Shown here one piece after another: positions 24,846-33,276 of a DNA stretch of 64,000 bases (its first letter is position 1; each line of letters begins with the position of its first letter). The position numbers and the translations under genes were made by a program. The stretch is from Scandinavium sp036409475 (lineage in GTDB: Bacteria > Pseudomonadota > Gammaproteobacteria > Enterobacterales > Enterobacteriaceae). The stretch lies in NCBI RefSeq assembly GCF_036409475.1, contig NZ_JAYRCK010000013.1:1-64000 (forward strand), written 5' to 3'. The notes under the pieces are model-generated. The model saw nothing but the letters and a program-made list of their open reading frames with translations, did no database searches and was not told the DNA's origin.

Positions 24846-25475
24846 ATGCATATTACGCAACCTGATCGCCCTCAAGAGGCGATTAACCGTCTTCTAAACG
24901 CGCTGGAACCCCATGCAATCCCCATGAACGCCATCGCCAGAAAGAAAATCAGCTGGGATTATAAAGGCAAGCATCAGCTTTATCTGTTTAAGAAAGGCGA
25001 GATCTCTATGTTGCGTTCTTCAGATGGTTTGTTGATGGTCACCGTTTACGAGCCTCATGTGTTTGGCATTGCCGAAATGATGCAACCGATGCGTACACAT
25101 GGTTTACGTGCGGAAGTCGAATGTGAAATTCTGCGGATGGATGCTGAGGACGCTATACAGATTTTACGAGAGAAACAGCTATGGGAAGAAGTCACTATTC
25201 TGCTCTCCTACCACACCGCCTATTTAACCTATCGCGATGCGCTTGTTCTTCAGCAACGAACCTATTCAGTTATCCGCAATCATTTATTAGAAATGATCAT
25301 GCTCCCTGAAGAGACGAGAATGCGCGTATCCATGCTCGATTATATTCAGGACCGTACTCACCTCTCACGCAGTAGCGTGCTGAATGTGCTCTCCGCACTG
25401 AAAAAAGGGAAATATATCCAGTTCATACGCGGTGGATATTTACAGCATATTGAAACACTTCCTGAAAAATTCTAA
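24846..25475 (+). CDS. IprA-like winged-helix transcriptional regulator
   Basis: 209-residue protein resembling E. coli IprA (YaiV, 207 residues) along its length. The N-terminal part looks like a degenerate cyclic-nucleotide-binding (Crp-type) barrel with YLFKKGEISMLRSSDGLLMVTVYEPHVFGIAEM. The C-terminal winged helix is clear: RMRVSMLDYIQDRTHLSRSSVLNVLSALKKGKYIQFIRGGYL (about 157-200). IprA affects peroxide resistance in Salmonella, but the ligand is unknown and this copy is a divergent paralogue. It replaces yhbX at the argG-leuU interval and sits 210 bases before an OmpA paralogue it may regulate; that link is inference. Confidence 0.85.
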   Translation: MHITQPDRPQEAINRLLNALEPHAIPMNAIARKKISWDYKGKHQLYLFKKGEISMLRSSDGLLMVTVYEPHVFGIAEMMQPMRTHGLRAEVECEILRMDAEDAIQILREKQLWEEVTILLSYHTAYLTYRDALVLQQRTYSVIRNHLLEMIMLPEETRMRVSMLDYIQDRTHLSRSSVLNVLSALKKGKYIQFIRGGYLQHIETLPEKF

Positions 25476-25482
25476 GACTTCC

Positions 25483-25516
25483 AGGCCTTCCTGAATTAAC
25501 AAATAATAGAAGGCCT
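25483..25516 (+). terminator. Possible terminator after the regulator gene
   Basis: AGGCCTTC (25483-25490) pairs with GAAGGCCT (25509-25516) across an 18-base loop, followed by TTACATTT. It starts seven bases past the stop. The loop is long and the T-run poor. Confidence 0.45.
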
Positions 25517-25601
25517 TTACATTTAAAAACACAATGACACGCCTGGAAAACCTACTGATTAAAAAGCACGCCAGATTTAAATTTAAACCGTTTTGAATTA
25601 T

Positions 25602-25618
25602 CCAATAATAATCATTGG
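25602..25618. promoter_or_regulatory. Quasi-palindrome upstream of the OmpA paralogue
   Basis: CCAATAAT-A-ATCATTGG is symmetric in all but one pair and lies 68 bases before the OmpA-paralogue start. Its right half ATAATCATT agrees with the Fur-box core (about 12 of 19 positions overall), so it could bind Fur or the neighbouring IprA-like regulator. Neither can be shown here. Confidence 0.4.
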
Positions 25619-25685
25619 TCCTATCTTAGCAGCCTGCGTTTATCAGTAATCCCATGCTCGCTTTGATAACGGATGATTGTTCAAA

Positions 25686-26726
25686 ATGAAAAAAACACTT
25701 GTTGCTTTGATGGTTTTAAATGCTTGTGCAGTATCCACTGCTTTCGCCGCGGGTGATGCAGGTACCTGGTACGGTGGCGCTAAATTCGGCTGGTCTCACT
25801 ATTTCGATGCCAGCGGAAATAAAGACTTCAACGATAACCTGCATGACGCAACTGATTTCGATATCGATCACGACAATGTCGGCGGCGGTGTATTCGGTGG
25901 CTATCAGATCAATGACTGGCTGGCGGTAGAAGGCGGTTACGACTACCTCGGCAACATGCAGATCAACGGCAATAACGGCGTTAACGGTGCCAAAATGAAA
26001 AGCCAGGGTCTGCAACTTTCCCTGAAAACCAGCTACGGCTTTACCGATAACTGGGATATCTATGGCCGCTTCGGTGCCATGGGCTATCGCGCTGAATCCG
26101 ACATCAGCGGCCACAACAAGTTTGAAACTGGCATCCGTCCCGTTGTTGCTTTGGGAACTGAATATGCATTCACGCAGAACTGGGCAGGCCGCCTGGAATA
26201 CCAGTGGGTTAGCAACGTCGGTAACGCCAACCAGATTGGTGTGAGTGCAGATGTCAGCTCTGTAACGGCTGGGGTGGTGTACCGCTTTGGCCAGCACGAT
26301 GACGCGCCTGTTGTGACGCCTGCCCCTGTTGAAGCCCCTGCACCTGAAGTAAAAACCTTCAACCTCAAGTCTGACGTGATGTTCGGTTACGATTCCGCGA
26401 TGCTGACTGAAGAAGGTAAAGCCGCCATCAATCAACTGTATAACTCCCCAGAAATGCAGGCGGCAAAAGGTCATTCGACGACGGTAATTGGTTACAGCGA
26501 CCGCACCGGCAAGGCTGAATATAACCAGCAGCTCTCCGCACAACGTGCTCAGTCCGTTGCCGATCAACTGGTGAGCCTGGGAATGCCAGCAGCCAACATC
26601 CAGACCGAAGGCCGTGGCGCCAGCGATTCTGTCACGGGAAATACCTGTGATAACCAGAAAGGAAACGCTCTGATTTCCTGCCTGGCACCCGATCGTCGCG
26701 TTGTCGTGCAGATCTCCGGCCAGTAA
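25686..26726 (+). CDS. OmpA-family outer-membrane protein (paralogue of OmpA)
   Basis: 346-residue outer-membrane protein. The signal peptide MKKTLVALMVLNACAVSTAFA ends at AFA-AGDAG. An eight-stranded barrel of about 180 residues follows (GTWYGGAKFGWSHYF to VTAGVVYRFGQ), then a Pro/Ala/Val hinge and a periplasmic peptidoglycan-binding OmpA domain. In that domain the diaminopimelate-binding Asp and Arg are in YSDRTGKAEYNQQLSAQRAQSV, and the paired cysteines are in NTCDN and SCLAPDRR. The frame opens at a TTG (25677), but ATG 25686 begins the signal peptide. True ompA lies elsewhere in enterobacteria, so this is an extra copy, perhaps controlled by the adjacent IprA-like protein. Confidence 0.9.
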   Translation: MKKTLVALMVLNACAVSTAFAAGDAGTWYGGAKFGWSHYFDASGNKDFNDNLHDATDFDIDHDNVGGGVFGGYQINDWLAVEGGYDYLGNMQINGNNGVNGAKMKSQGLQLSLKTSYGFTDNWDIYGRFGAMGYRAESDISGHNKFETGIRPVVALGTEYAFTQNWAGRLEYQWVSNVGNANQIGVSADVSSVTAGVVYRFGQHDDAPVVTPAPVEAPAPEVKTFNLKSDVMFGYDSAMLTEEGKAAINQLYNSPEMQAAKGHSTTVIGYSDRTGKAEYNQQLSAQRAQSVADQLVSLGMPAANIQTEGRGASDSVTGNTCDNQKGNALISCLAPDRRVVVQISGQ

Positions 26727-26759
26727 TTTATCGCGACAGCAACCACTTGATTTATTTGC

Positions 26760-26928
26760 CCGAGCGCCAGACGACTACGTTGAGGCAAATGCTGGTGTAC
26801 GCCTGCGAGTCATCAAATCGATGTATGTTGAAGCTGGCTATCGTTATATCGATATGGCAGGAAAAGATGACCATCGGGATAATACCCTGGCCGATGGCGG
26901 TTACGCTGGTTTCAATTTCACTTTCTGA
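26760..26928 (+). pseudogene. C-terminal remnant of a YfaZ-like outer-membrane protein
   Basis: Immediately after the OmpA paralogue, in another frame, the translation reads DDYVEANAGVRLRVIKSMYV, then EAGYRYIDMAGKDDHRDNT, and ends GFNFTF at the stop. This matches the last two or three beta strands of YfaZ-type barrel proteins, including the final aromatic residue used for outer-membrane insertion. No signal peptide, upstream strands or ribosome site exist, so it is a gene fragment and not a small protein. It suggests that a YfaZ-like gene stood here and was replaced or deleted. Confidence 0.7.
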
Positions 26929-26969
26929 CACCCCACAGGATCGCCGGGCGACCGGCAATCCTGATCCCA

Positions 26970-27368
26970 TCAAGCAGCAACCTTCAGCGGCTTAAGCATT
27001 TCGTTAATCGCTTTAAGCCCGGCAATATTGCCCTCTTTCCGATACGTTTCATTCATCGCTGAAATTTGCTCAAGTTTTGATAACGCCGTATAAACCTGGT
27101 GCGCATCGCTATGAGTATCAAATATTTCAGACGGTTTTACATCCGTCAACATCGTTGATTTCAGTGAGTACTGGAGCTTGCTGAGACGTGCTGCATTCTC
27201 TTTATAGCAATGAGTCACATCCGAACTTTCTGCGCTCACGGTCTCCTGAGAATGTACAACGGGCACAGCCATATCCTGGATTTCAGTAACCGTATTTGAT
27301 GAGGATGAACGGCTGCATCCCGCCAGTAATAAGAATCCTGTCAGGGAAAGCAATTTGGTGATAGTCAT
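26970..27368 (-). CDS. Small lipoprotein of unknown function
   Basis: 132 residues. A signal peptide MTITKLLSLTGFLLLAGCSR carries the lipobox LLAGC, so the mature protein is acylated at Cys18 and followed by a Ser-rich linker (RSSSSNT). The mature part is mostly helical and polar (CYKENAARLSKLQYSLKST near the middle, ISAMNETYRKEGNIAGLKAIN near the end). I do not recognise the family. The frame extends upstream to 27404, but ATG 27368 begins the signal peptide. It is transcribed toward the OmpA paralogue and lies next to leuU, whose terminator precedes it. Confidence 0.75.
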   Translation of the reverse strand: MTITKLLSLTGFLLLAGCSRSSSSNTVTEIQDMAVPVVHSQETVSAESSDVTHCYKENAARLSKLQYSLKSTMLTDVKPSEIFDTHSDAHQVYTALSKLEQISAMNETYRKEGNIAGLKAINEMLKPLKVAA

Positions 27369-27501
27369 GGCGTCTTCATATCCGCATAGATGATGTAAAA
27401 ACAAACGATGAAGACTTTATCGGGTTAACGCAGGTCCAGACAGGAGAGTTTTGTTTATAAAAAAACTCTGGAATAAAGCGAAAAACAGAAAGGACAAAAA
27501 C

Positions 27502-27525
27502 AAAAAAAGACGTCTTACGACGTCT
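27502..27525 (-). terminator. leuU terminator
   Basis: On the reverse strand AGACGTC-GTAA-GACGTCT is followed by seven Ts and a second T stretch, 14 bases after the tRNA. Confidence 0.9.
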
Positions 27526-27539
27526 CTTTTCTGGAATAT

Positions 27540-27626
27540 TGGTACCGAGGATGGGACTCGAACCCACAAGCCCGTTAGGGCACTACCACCTCAAGGTAGC
27601 GTGTCTACCAATTCCACCACCTCGGT
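27540..27626 (-). tRNA. leuU: tRNA-Leu (GAG)
   Basis: 87-base tRNA with long variable arm. The acceptor stem ACCGAGG pairs with CCTCGGT, the anticodon loop has GAG in CCTTGAGGT, the variable arm is TGCCCTAACGGGCTT, the T loop is GGTTCGAGTCC, and CCA is encoded. It matches E. coli leuU and lies next to secG as there. Its last 18 bases recur at 23025-23042. Confidence 0.97.
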
Positions 27627-27635
27627 ACTGAGTAC

Positions 27636-27965
27636 TTAGTGTGGGATATCGCTGCTCGGCTGTGCCGGTGCTGCTGGCTGAGTCTGCTCCGATTTCGGTG
27701 CAGTCAGATTTTCCCACTCGCTTCCTTTACTGGTTTTGTTGGTATTCAGGTTACCCAGAACCAGACTGATGATGAAGAACAGCGTCGCCAGAATCGCGGT
27801 CATGCGGGTCATGAAGTTACCAGAACCCCCTGAACCAAACAACGTAGCGGATGCGCCTGCTCCGAAGGAGGCTCCCATATCAGCGCCTTTACCCTGCTGC
27901 AGCATGATCAGACCAACGAGGCCAATCGCAACAAGAAGGAAAACGACCAAAAGAGCTTCGTACAT
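27636..27965 (-). CDS. secG: Preprotein translocase subunit SecG
   Basis: Small subunit of the SecYEG channel. 109 residues (E. coli 110) with two membrane helices, YEALLVVFLLVAIGLVGLIML and MTRMTAILATLFFIISLVLG, separated by the conserved Gly/Ala/Ser loop QQGKGADMGASFGAGASATLFG, and a Pro/Gln-rich tail. The frame extends to 28010, but MYEALL at 27965 is the family start. leuU lies just downstream and may be co-transcribed. Confidence 0.96.
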   Translation of the reverse strand: MYEALLVVFLLVAIGLVGLIMLQQGKGADMGASFGAGASATLFGSGGSGNFMTRMTAILATLFFIISLVLGNLNTNKTSKGSEWENLTAPKSEQTQPAAPAQPSSDIPH

Positions 27966-28148
27966 AATCAACCTGTTCCTTGCGGGATTACCGCATACCA
28001 AGTGCTTCAACCAATAAAGCGGGATTTATTAACGTTTCCCACTGAAGCGGGTGTGAATACTAACCAAAGCGAATTGGCTTCGCAAGGGCAATTTTGATGC
28101 ATTGTATCAAGTGCGGAAAAAAACAGCAAAAGACACACTGTGCGGCAA

Positions 28149-28175
28149 CAAAAAGGCGACAAACGCCGCCTTTTT
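28149..28175. terminator. Terminator after glmM
   Basis: AAAAAGGCG and the CGCC-TTTTT arm form a stem with A and T flanks on both sides, so it could work in both directions. It starts 18 bases past the glmM stop and separates glmM from secG. Confidence 0.82.
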
Positions 28176-28192
28176 AAACGTTTATGGTGGGG

Positions 28193-29530
28193 TTAAACCG
28201 CTTTCACAGCGTCAGCGATTCGGTGAGAGAAGGCGTTAACCTGAGCTTCATCTTCACCTTCTACCATCACGCGAATCAGTGGCTCAGTGCCCGATTTACG
28301 CAACAGAACACGGCCACGACTTCCCAGAGCAGACTCCACCTCAGCGGTGACGCTTTTCACTGTCTCGTTCTCTAGTGGGTTTTCCGCACCGTCGGTGTAA
28401 CGGACGTTAACCAGAACCTGTGGGAACATCTTCATGCCGCTACACAGATCCTGCAACGTCATGTGGTTGCGCGCCATCGCGGCAACAACCTGGAGTGCTG
28501 CCACGATACCGTCACCGGTGGTGGTTTTGTCCAGCAGAATGACGTGCCCGGAGTTTTCAGCCCCAATGCGCCAGCCCTTCTCCTGCAGTTTTTCCAGCAC
28601 ATAGCGGTCGCCCACTTTGGCGCGGGTAAACGGAATACCAAGCTGCTTCAGCGCCACTTCCAGGCCCATGTTACTCATCAGCGTGCCGACAGCACCTCCG
28701 CGCAGCTGGCCCTGACGCAAGCCTTCACGAGCGATGATATACAGGATCTGATCGCCATCGACTTTGTTACCCTCATGGTCAACCATGATCACACGGTCGC
28801 CATCGCCGTCAAAAGCGATACCCAGATGCGCTTTTTCTGCCAATACTCGCGCCTGCAAGGCACGAACGTCAGTTGCACCGACTTCTTCGTTGATGTTCAG
28901 ACCATTCGGTTCACAACCGATAGCGATCACTTTCGCACCCAGCTCGCGGAACACGCTCGGCGCAATGTGATAGGTTGCCCCGTTCGCGCAATCGACCACG
29001 ACTTTCAGCTCGTTCAGATTCAGCTCATTCGGGAACGTCGCCTTACAGAATTCGATGTAACGCCCTGCAGCATCGACGATACGGCTGGCTTTCCCCAGCT
29101 CGGCTGAGTCTACACAGGTGATCTCTTTTTCCAGCTCCGCTTCAATGGCTTCTTCTACTTCATCTGGCAGCTTGGTGCCGTCGATGGAGAAGAACTTGAT
29201 GCCGTTATCATAGAACGGATTATGAGAAGCAGAGATAACGATGCCCGCTTCAGCACGGAAGGTGCGAGTCAGATAAGCCACTGCCGGCGTGGGCATTGGG
29301 CCGGTAAAAGAAGCAGAAAGGCCGGCAGCCGCCAGACCGGCTTCCAGGGCAGATTCCAGCATATAACCAGAAATACGGGTATCTTTGCCGATGATCACTT
29401 TACGTGAGCCATGGCGCGCCAGGACTTTACCGGCAGCAAAACCCAGCTTCAGAACGAAATCAGGGGTGATCGGTGCGTCGCCTACACGGCCGCGGATACC
29501 GTCGGTGCCGAAATATTTGCGGTTACTCAT
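28193..29530 (-). CDS. glmM: Phosphoglucosamine mutase
   Basis: Interconverts glucosamine-6-phosphate and glucosamine-1-phosphate, the second step toward UDP-GlcNAc for peptidoglycan and LPS. 445 residues as in E. coli. The phosphorylated Ser102 is in VISASHNPFYDNGIKFFS, the metal loop is DGDGDRVIMVD, the substrate loop is GAENSGHVI, and the phosphate loop is RKSGTEPLIRVMVEG. The start overlaps the folP end by eight bases, so the pair is coupled. Confidence 0.98.
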   Translation of the reverse strand: MSNRKYFGTDGIRGRVGDAPITPDFVLKLGFAAGKVLARHGSRKVIIGKDTRISGYMLESALEAGLAAAGLSASFTGPMPTPAVAYLTRTFRAEAGIVISASHNPFYDNGIKFFSIDGTKLPDEVEEAIEAELEKEITCVDSAELGKASRIVDAAGRYIEFCKATFPNELNLNELKVVVDCANGATYHIAPSVFRELGAKVIAIGCEPNGLNINEEVGATDVRALQARVLAEKAHLGIAFDGDGDRVIMVDHEGNKVDGDQILYIIAREGLRQGQLRGGAVGTLMSNMGLEVALKQLGIPFTRAKVGDRYVLEKLQEKGWRIGAENSGHVILLDKTTTGDGIVAALQVVAAMARNHMTLQDLCSGMKMFPQVLVNVRYTDGAENPLENETVKSVTAEVESALGSRGRVLLRKSGTEPLIRVMVEGEDEAQVNAFSHRIADAVKAV

Positions 29531-30371
29531 AGTATTTATTTTCCCTTGCAGACAGCGTGGCTTCTACCACACGCATCGCTTCAACAGTTTCTTTAACATC
29601 GTGCACGCGGATGATATGCGCGCCTTGCATCGCAGCAACCGCGGCACAGGCCAGGCTTCCGCTAAGTCGCTCAGTTGGCCCGACATTCAGTAATTGCCCG
29701 ACCATCGACTTGCGCGACATCCCCACTAACAGCGGCAGGCCAAAGTGATGAAACCCGGACAGACGTGCGAGAAGTGCGTAGTTGTGCTGGAGATTTTTAC
29801 CGAAACCAAAGCCCGGGTCGAGTAACAATTTCTCTTTTGCGATACCTGCCCGTTCGCAGCGTTCGATATGCTCAATAAAGAAGCGATTTACATCGGCAAC
29901 GACGTCATCGTACTTTGGCGCTTCCTGCATTGTTTTTGGATTGCCCTGCATATGCATCAGGCACACCGGTAAGCCCGTTTCCGCTGCCGCTTCAAGTGCG
30001 CCGGGTTCAGTCAGGGAACGGATATCGTTGATGATATGCGCGCCTACACGGGCGGATTCGCGGATCACTCCCGGCTTTGAGGTATCAACGGAAATCCAGA
30101 CCTCGAAACGCTGGGCGATAGCTTCAACCACCGGGATAACACGAGCCAGTTCCTCTTCCACGCTAACTTCAGCCGCACCCGGTCGCGTTGATTCTCCGCC
30201 TACATCAATAATGGTCGCCCCGGCATTGATCATCAGATTGGCGTGTTTCAGCGCATCAACCAGTTGGTTATGCGTGCCACCGTCTGAGAAGGAATCTGGC
30301 GTGACATTAAGAATACCCATCACGTGAGGATGCGAAAGATCGAGCATACTGCCCTGGGCAAAGAGTTTCAT
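29523..30371 (-). CDS. folP: Dihydropteroate synthase
   Basis: Condenses p-aminobenzoate with hydroxymethyl-dihydropterin pyrophosphate in folate synthesis; the sulfonamide target. 282 residues as in E. coli. Signatures are MGILNVTPDSFSDGG, DVGGESTRPGA and LDPGFGFGKNLQHNYALLARL. No change is seen in the FSDGG-type loops that would suggest resistance, though single substitutions cannot be excluded. It is followed by glmM with an 8-base overlap. A terminator separates it from ftsH upstream. Confidence 0.97.
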   Translation of the reverse strand: MKLFAQGSMLDLSHPHVMGILNVTPDSFSDGGTHNQLVDALKHANLMINAGATIIDVGGESTRPGAAEVSVEEELARVIPVVEAIAQRFEVWISVDTSKPGVIRESARVGAHIINDIRSLTEPGALEAAAETGLPVCLMHMQGNPKTMQEAPKYDDVVADVNRFFIEHIERCERAGIAKEKLLLDPGFGFGKNLQHNYALLARLSGFHHFGLPLLVGMSRKSMVGQLLNVGPTERLSGSLACAAVAAMQGAHIIRVHDVKETVEAMRVVEATLSARENKYYE

Positions 30372-30407
30372 GGCGGAGTCCTGGCCTTACGGTAATTAAC
30401 AGAAAAA

Positions 30408-30438
30408 GAAAAACCCCGGGGCAAGCCCCAGGGTTTCA
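30408..30438 (-). terminator. ftsH terminator
   Basis: On the reverse strand a GC-rich stem (AAACCCTGGGG against CCCCGGGGTTT) is followed by a T-run, 32 bases after the ftsH stop. Some read-through to folP-glmM is expected from the E. coli arrangement. Confidence 0.82.
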
Positions 30439-30469
30439 ATCATAAACAACATGTTCAACAACGGAAGAC

Positions 30470-32407
30470 TTACTTGTCGCCCAGTTGCTCTGACATGGTG
30501 TTACCCGGATTCGGCGTACGCGGTTCATCAACCGGACGCGGCGCTTTCGGGGTGCCATTGCTGTCAGAGTTGTTGCTGCTGCCGTTGTTATCTTCCCAGC
30601 CAGCTGGCGGGCGAACATCACGACGAGCCATCAGATCATCAATCTGCGGTGCATCGATGGTTTCGTACTTCATCAACGCATCTTTCATGGTATGCAGAAT
30701 GTCCAGGTTATCATTCAGAAGCTGACGAGCGCGAGCATAGTTACGCTCAATCAACAGCTTCACTTCCTGGTCGATGATACGGGCTGTCTCATCGGACATA
30801 TGCTTGGCTTTCGCAACAGAACGGCCGAGGAACACTTCACCCTCTTCCTCTGCATACAGCAGCGGACCAAGTTTTTCAGAGAAGCCCCACTGAGTGACCA
30901 TGTTACGCGCCAGGTTTGTCGCGACTTTAATATCGTTGGACGCCCCGGTAGACACATGCTCCGCACCGTAGATGATTTCTTCAGCCAGACGACCACCGTA
31001 CAGCGTAGAGATTTGGCTTTCCAGCTTCTGACGGCTGGCGCTAATCGCGTCGCCTTCCGGCAGGAAGAAGGTCACACCCAGCGCACGACCGCGCGGAATA
31101 ATCGTCACTTTATGCACCGGATCGTGTTCCGGTACCAGGCGGCCGATGATCGCGTGACCTGCTTCGTGATACGCCGTGGACTCTTTCTGTGCTTCCGTCA
31201 TCACCATGGAGCGGCGTTCCGCACCCATCATGATTTTGTCTTTCGCTTTTTCGAACTCAACCATCGACACGACACGCTTGTTACCGCGAGCAGCGAACAG
31301 AGCCGCTTCGTTGACGAGGTTAGCGAGATCCGCACCGGAGAAGCCTGGTGTACCGCGCGCAATGATTGCCGCATCGATATCTGGCGCCAGTGGAACGCGA
31401 CGCATATGGACTTTCAGGATCTGTTCACGACCACGTACGTCTGGCAGACCGACCACAACCTGACGGTCGAAACGGCCTGGACGCAACAGCGCAGGGTCAA
31501 GTACGTCAGGACGGTTAGTTGCCGCGATAACGATAATACCTTCGTTACCTTCGAAACCATCCATCTCAACCAGCATCTGGTTCAGCGTCTGCTCACGTTC
31601 ATCGTGACCACCGCCCAGACCGGCACCACGCTGGCGGCCTACGGCGTCGATTTCATCGATGAAGATAATGCACGGTGCCGCTTTCTTCGCTTGTTCGAAC
31701 ATGTCGCGCACACGGGATGCACCCACACCGACGAACATTTCGACGAAGTCAGAACCGGAAATGGTGAAAAAAGGCACCTTCGCTTCACCGGCGATCGCTT
31801 TCGCCAGCAGCGTTTTACCGGTACCCGGTGGGCCCACCATCAGGACGCCTTTTGGAATTTTACCGCCCAGCTTCTGGAAACGGCTTGGCTCACGCAGGTA
31901 TTCAACCAGCTCAGCGACTTCTTCTTTCGCTTCGTCACAGCCTGCGACGTCAGCAAAAGTGGTCTTGATCTGGTCTTCCGTCAGCATGCGCGCTTTGCTC
32001 TTACCAAACGACATGGCGCCTTTACCGCCGCCGCCCTGCATCTGGCGCATGAAGAAGATCCAGACACCAATCAGCAGAAGCATTGGGAACCAGGAAATGA
32101 AGATAGAAGCCAGCAGGCTTGGTTCTTCAGGGGGTTCACCCACGACTTTCACGTTTTTGGTCAGCAGGTTATCAAGCAGTTTAGGATCGTTAACCGGAAT
32201 GTAAGTCGTGTAACGGTTACTATCTTTCTTGGTAACGTTGATCTCACGTCCGTTGATACGCGCTTCGCGAACCTGGTCCTGATTGACCTCTTGCAGGAAG
32301 GTAGAGTAATCCACCTTACGGCCATTTGACTCGCTGGGCCCAAAGCTCTGGAACACAGACATCAGCACCACTGCGATGACCAGCCAGAGTATTAGGTTTT
32401 TCGCCAT
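30470..32407 (-). CDS. ftsH: FtsH, membrane-bound AAA+ zinc metalloprotease
   Basis: Essential inner-membrane protease that degrades LpxC, sigma-32 and unassembled membrane proteins. 645 residues (E. coli 644). Two membrane helices (about 5-25 and 97-118) flank a periplasmic domain. The AAA module has Walker A GPPGTGKT, Walker B IIFIDEID and the second-region-of-homology arginines. The zinc site is HEAGH near residue 414. The Gln/Asn/Ser-rich C-terminal tail differs from E. coli. A TTG at 32416 has a better-spaced GAGG and would add three residues; the ATG matches the E. coli protein. Confidence 0.97.
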   Translation of the reverse strand: MAKNLILWLVIAVVLMSVFQSFGPSESNGRKVDYSTFLQEVNQDQVREARINGREINVTKKDSNRYTTYIPVNDPKLLDNLLTKNVKVVGEPPEEPSLLASIFISWFPMLLLIGVWIFFMRQMQGGGGKGAMSFGKSKARMLTEDQIKTTFADVAGCDEAKEEVAELVEYLREPSRFQKLGGKIPKGVLMVGPPGTGKTLLAKAIAGEAKVPFFTISGSDFVEMFVGVGASRVRDMFEQAKKAAPCIIFIDEIDAVGRQRGAGLGGGHDEREQTLNQMLVEMDGFEGNEGIIVIAATNRPDVLDPALLRPGRFDRQVVVGLPDVRGREQILKVHMRRVPLAPDIDAAIIARGTPGFSGADLANLVNEAALFAARGNKRVVSMVEFEKAKDKIMMGAERRSMVMTEAQKESTAYHEAGHAIIGRLVPEHDPVHKVTIIPRGRALGVTFFLPEGDAISASRQKLESQISTLYGGRLAEEIIYGAEHVSTGASNDIKVATNLARNMVTQWGFSEKLGPLLYAEEEGEVFLGRSVAKAKHMSDETARIIDQEVKLLIERNYARARQLLNDNLDILHTMKDALMKYETIDAPQIDDLMARRDVRPPAGWEDNNGSSNNSDSNGTPKAPRPVDEPRTPNPGNTMSEQLGDK

Positions 32408-32521
32408 GTCACTCAAGGGATTAACCTCTTATTACAACTGTGTTAATAACAGCGTCAGGTTACTATACATCCTTCACATTTCATACCGCCGCCGTACCGG
32501 CATGGGTGCAAAATCGTCGGG

Positions 32522-33151
32522 TTATGGTTTTCGCCCGGTCGCTACAATGTACACTTCACGCGAACGAGCGCGCGAAGAGTCCGGCTTACGAACTTTCACT
32601 TTCGTAAACAGGGAGCGAATTTCCTTAAGGTACTCCTCGAAACCTTCGCCCTGAAACACCTTCACTAAAAAACTGCCGCCTGGAGCCAAAACATCACGGC
32701 TCATCTCAAGCGCCAGTTCCACCAGATACATGGCACGGGGGATATCCACCGCCGGTGTTCCGCACATGTTTGGAGCCATATCGGACATGACAACCTGGAC
32801 TTTACTGTCACCTACGCGTTCAAGTAACGCTTTCAGCACTAATTCATCACGAAAATCGCCCTGAAGGAAGTCGACACCGACGATGGGATCCATCGGCAAA
32901 AGATCGCAAGCAATGATGCGACCCTGACCGCCTATCTGCGTAACGGCATACTGTGACCATCCGCCGGGCGCTGCACCGAGATCGACGACCGTCATTCCCG
33001 GCTTAAAAAGTTTGTCACTTTGCTGTATTTCATCAAGTTTAAACCAGGCACGGGAACGTAACCCCTTTTTCTGTGCCTGCTGAACATATTTATCGCTAAA
33101 GTGTTCCTGAAGCCAGCGGCTGGAACTGGCAGAACGCTTTTTACCTGTCAT
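32522..33151 (-). CDS. rlmE: 23S rRNA 2'-O-ribose U2552 methyltransferase
   Basis: Heat-shock methyltransferase (RrmJ/FtsJ) that modifies U2552 in the ribosomal A loop late in 50S assembly. 209 residues as in E. coli. The SAM site VVDLGAAPGGWSQYA is intact, with the catalytic K-D-K-E residues in RSRAWFKLDEI, DMAPN, FLVKVFQG and the C-terminal Glu region. It is upstream of ftsH on the same strand with a 114-base gap, forming the rlmE-ftsH operon; a heat-shock promoter is known in E. coli, but I did not identify one. Confidence 0.97.
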   Translation of the reverse strand: MTGKKRSASSSRWLQEHFSDKYVQQAQKKGLRSRAWFKLDEIQQSDKLFKPGMTVVDLGAAPGGWSQYAVTQIGGQGRIIACDLLPMDPIVGVDFLQGDFRDELVLKALLERVGDSKVQVVMSDMAPNMCGTPAVDIPRAMYLVELALEMSRDVLAPGGSFLVKVFQGEGFEEYLKEIRSLFTKVKVRKPDSSRARSREVYIVATGRKP

Positions 33152-33276
33152 TTAACTTTCCCATTGGGACGGTTCATCCTATCCGGCTGCGTAAATTTTA
33201 ACGGCCGATTTGGTGATAATTGGGAGATGGCGGTAGAATGAACCGTTTTCAATCCCAACGTAAGCAAAAATATACG

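Noticed and set aside
23025..27557. Genomic island bounded by tRNA-Leu repeats
   Set aside because: No integrase or mobility gene is present and argG is core at this place in E. coli; kept only as a possible old att-type repeat.
30692..32329. Plus-strand open frame of 545 codons opposite ftsH
   Set aside because: Fully antisense to the conserved ftsH gene, no family match and no ribosome site.
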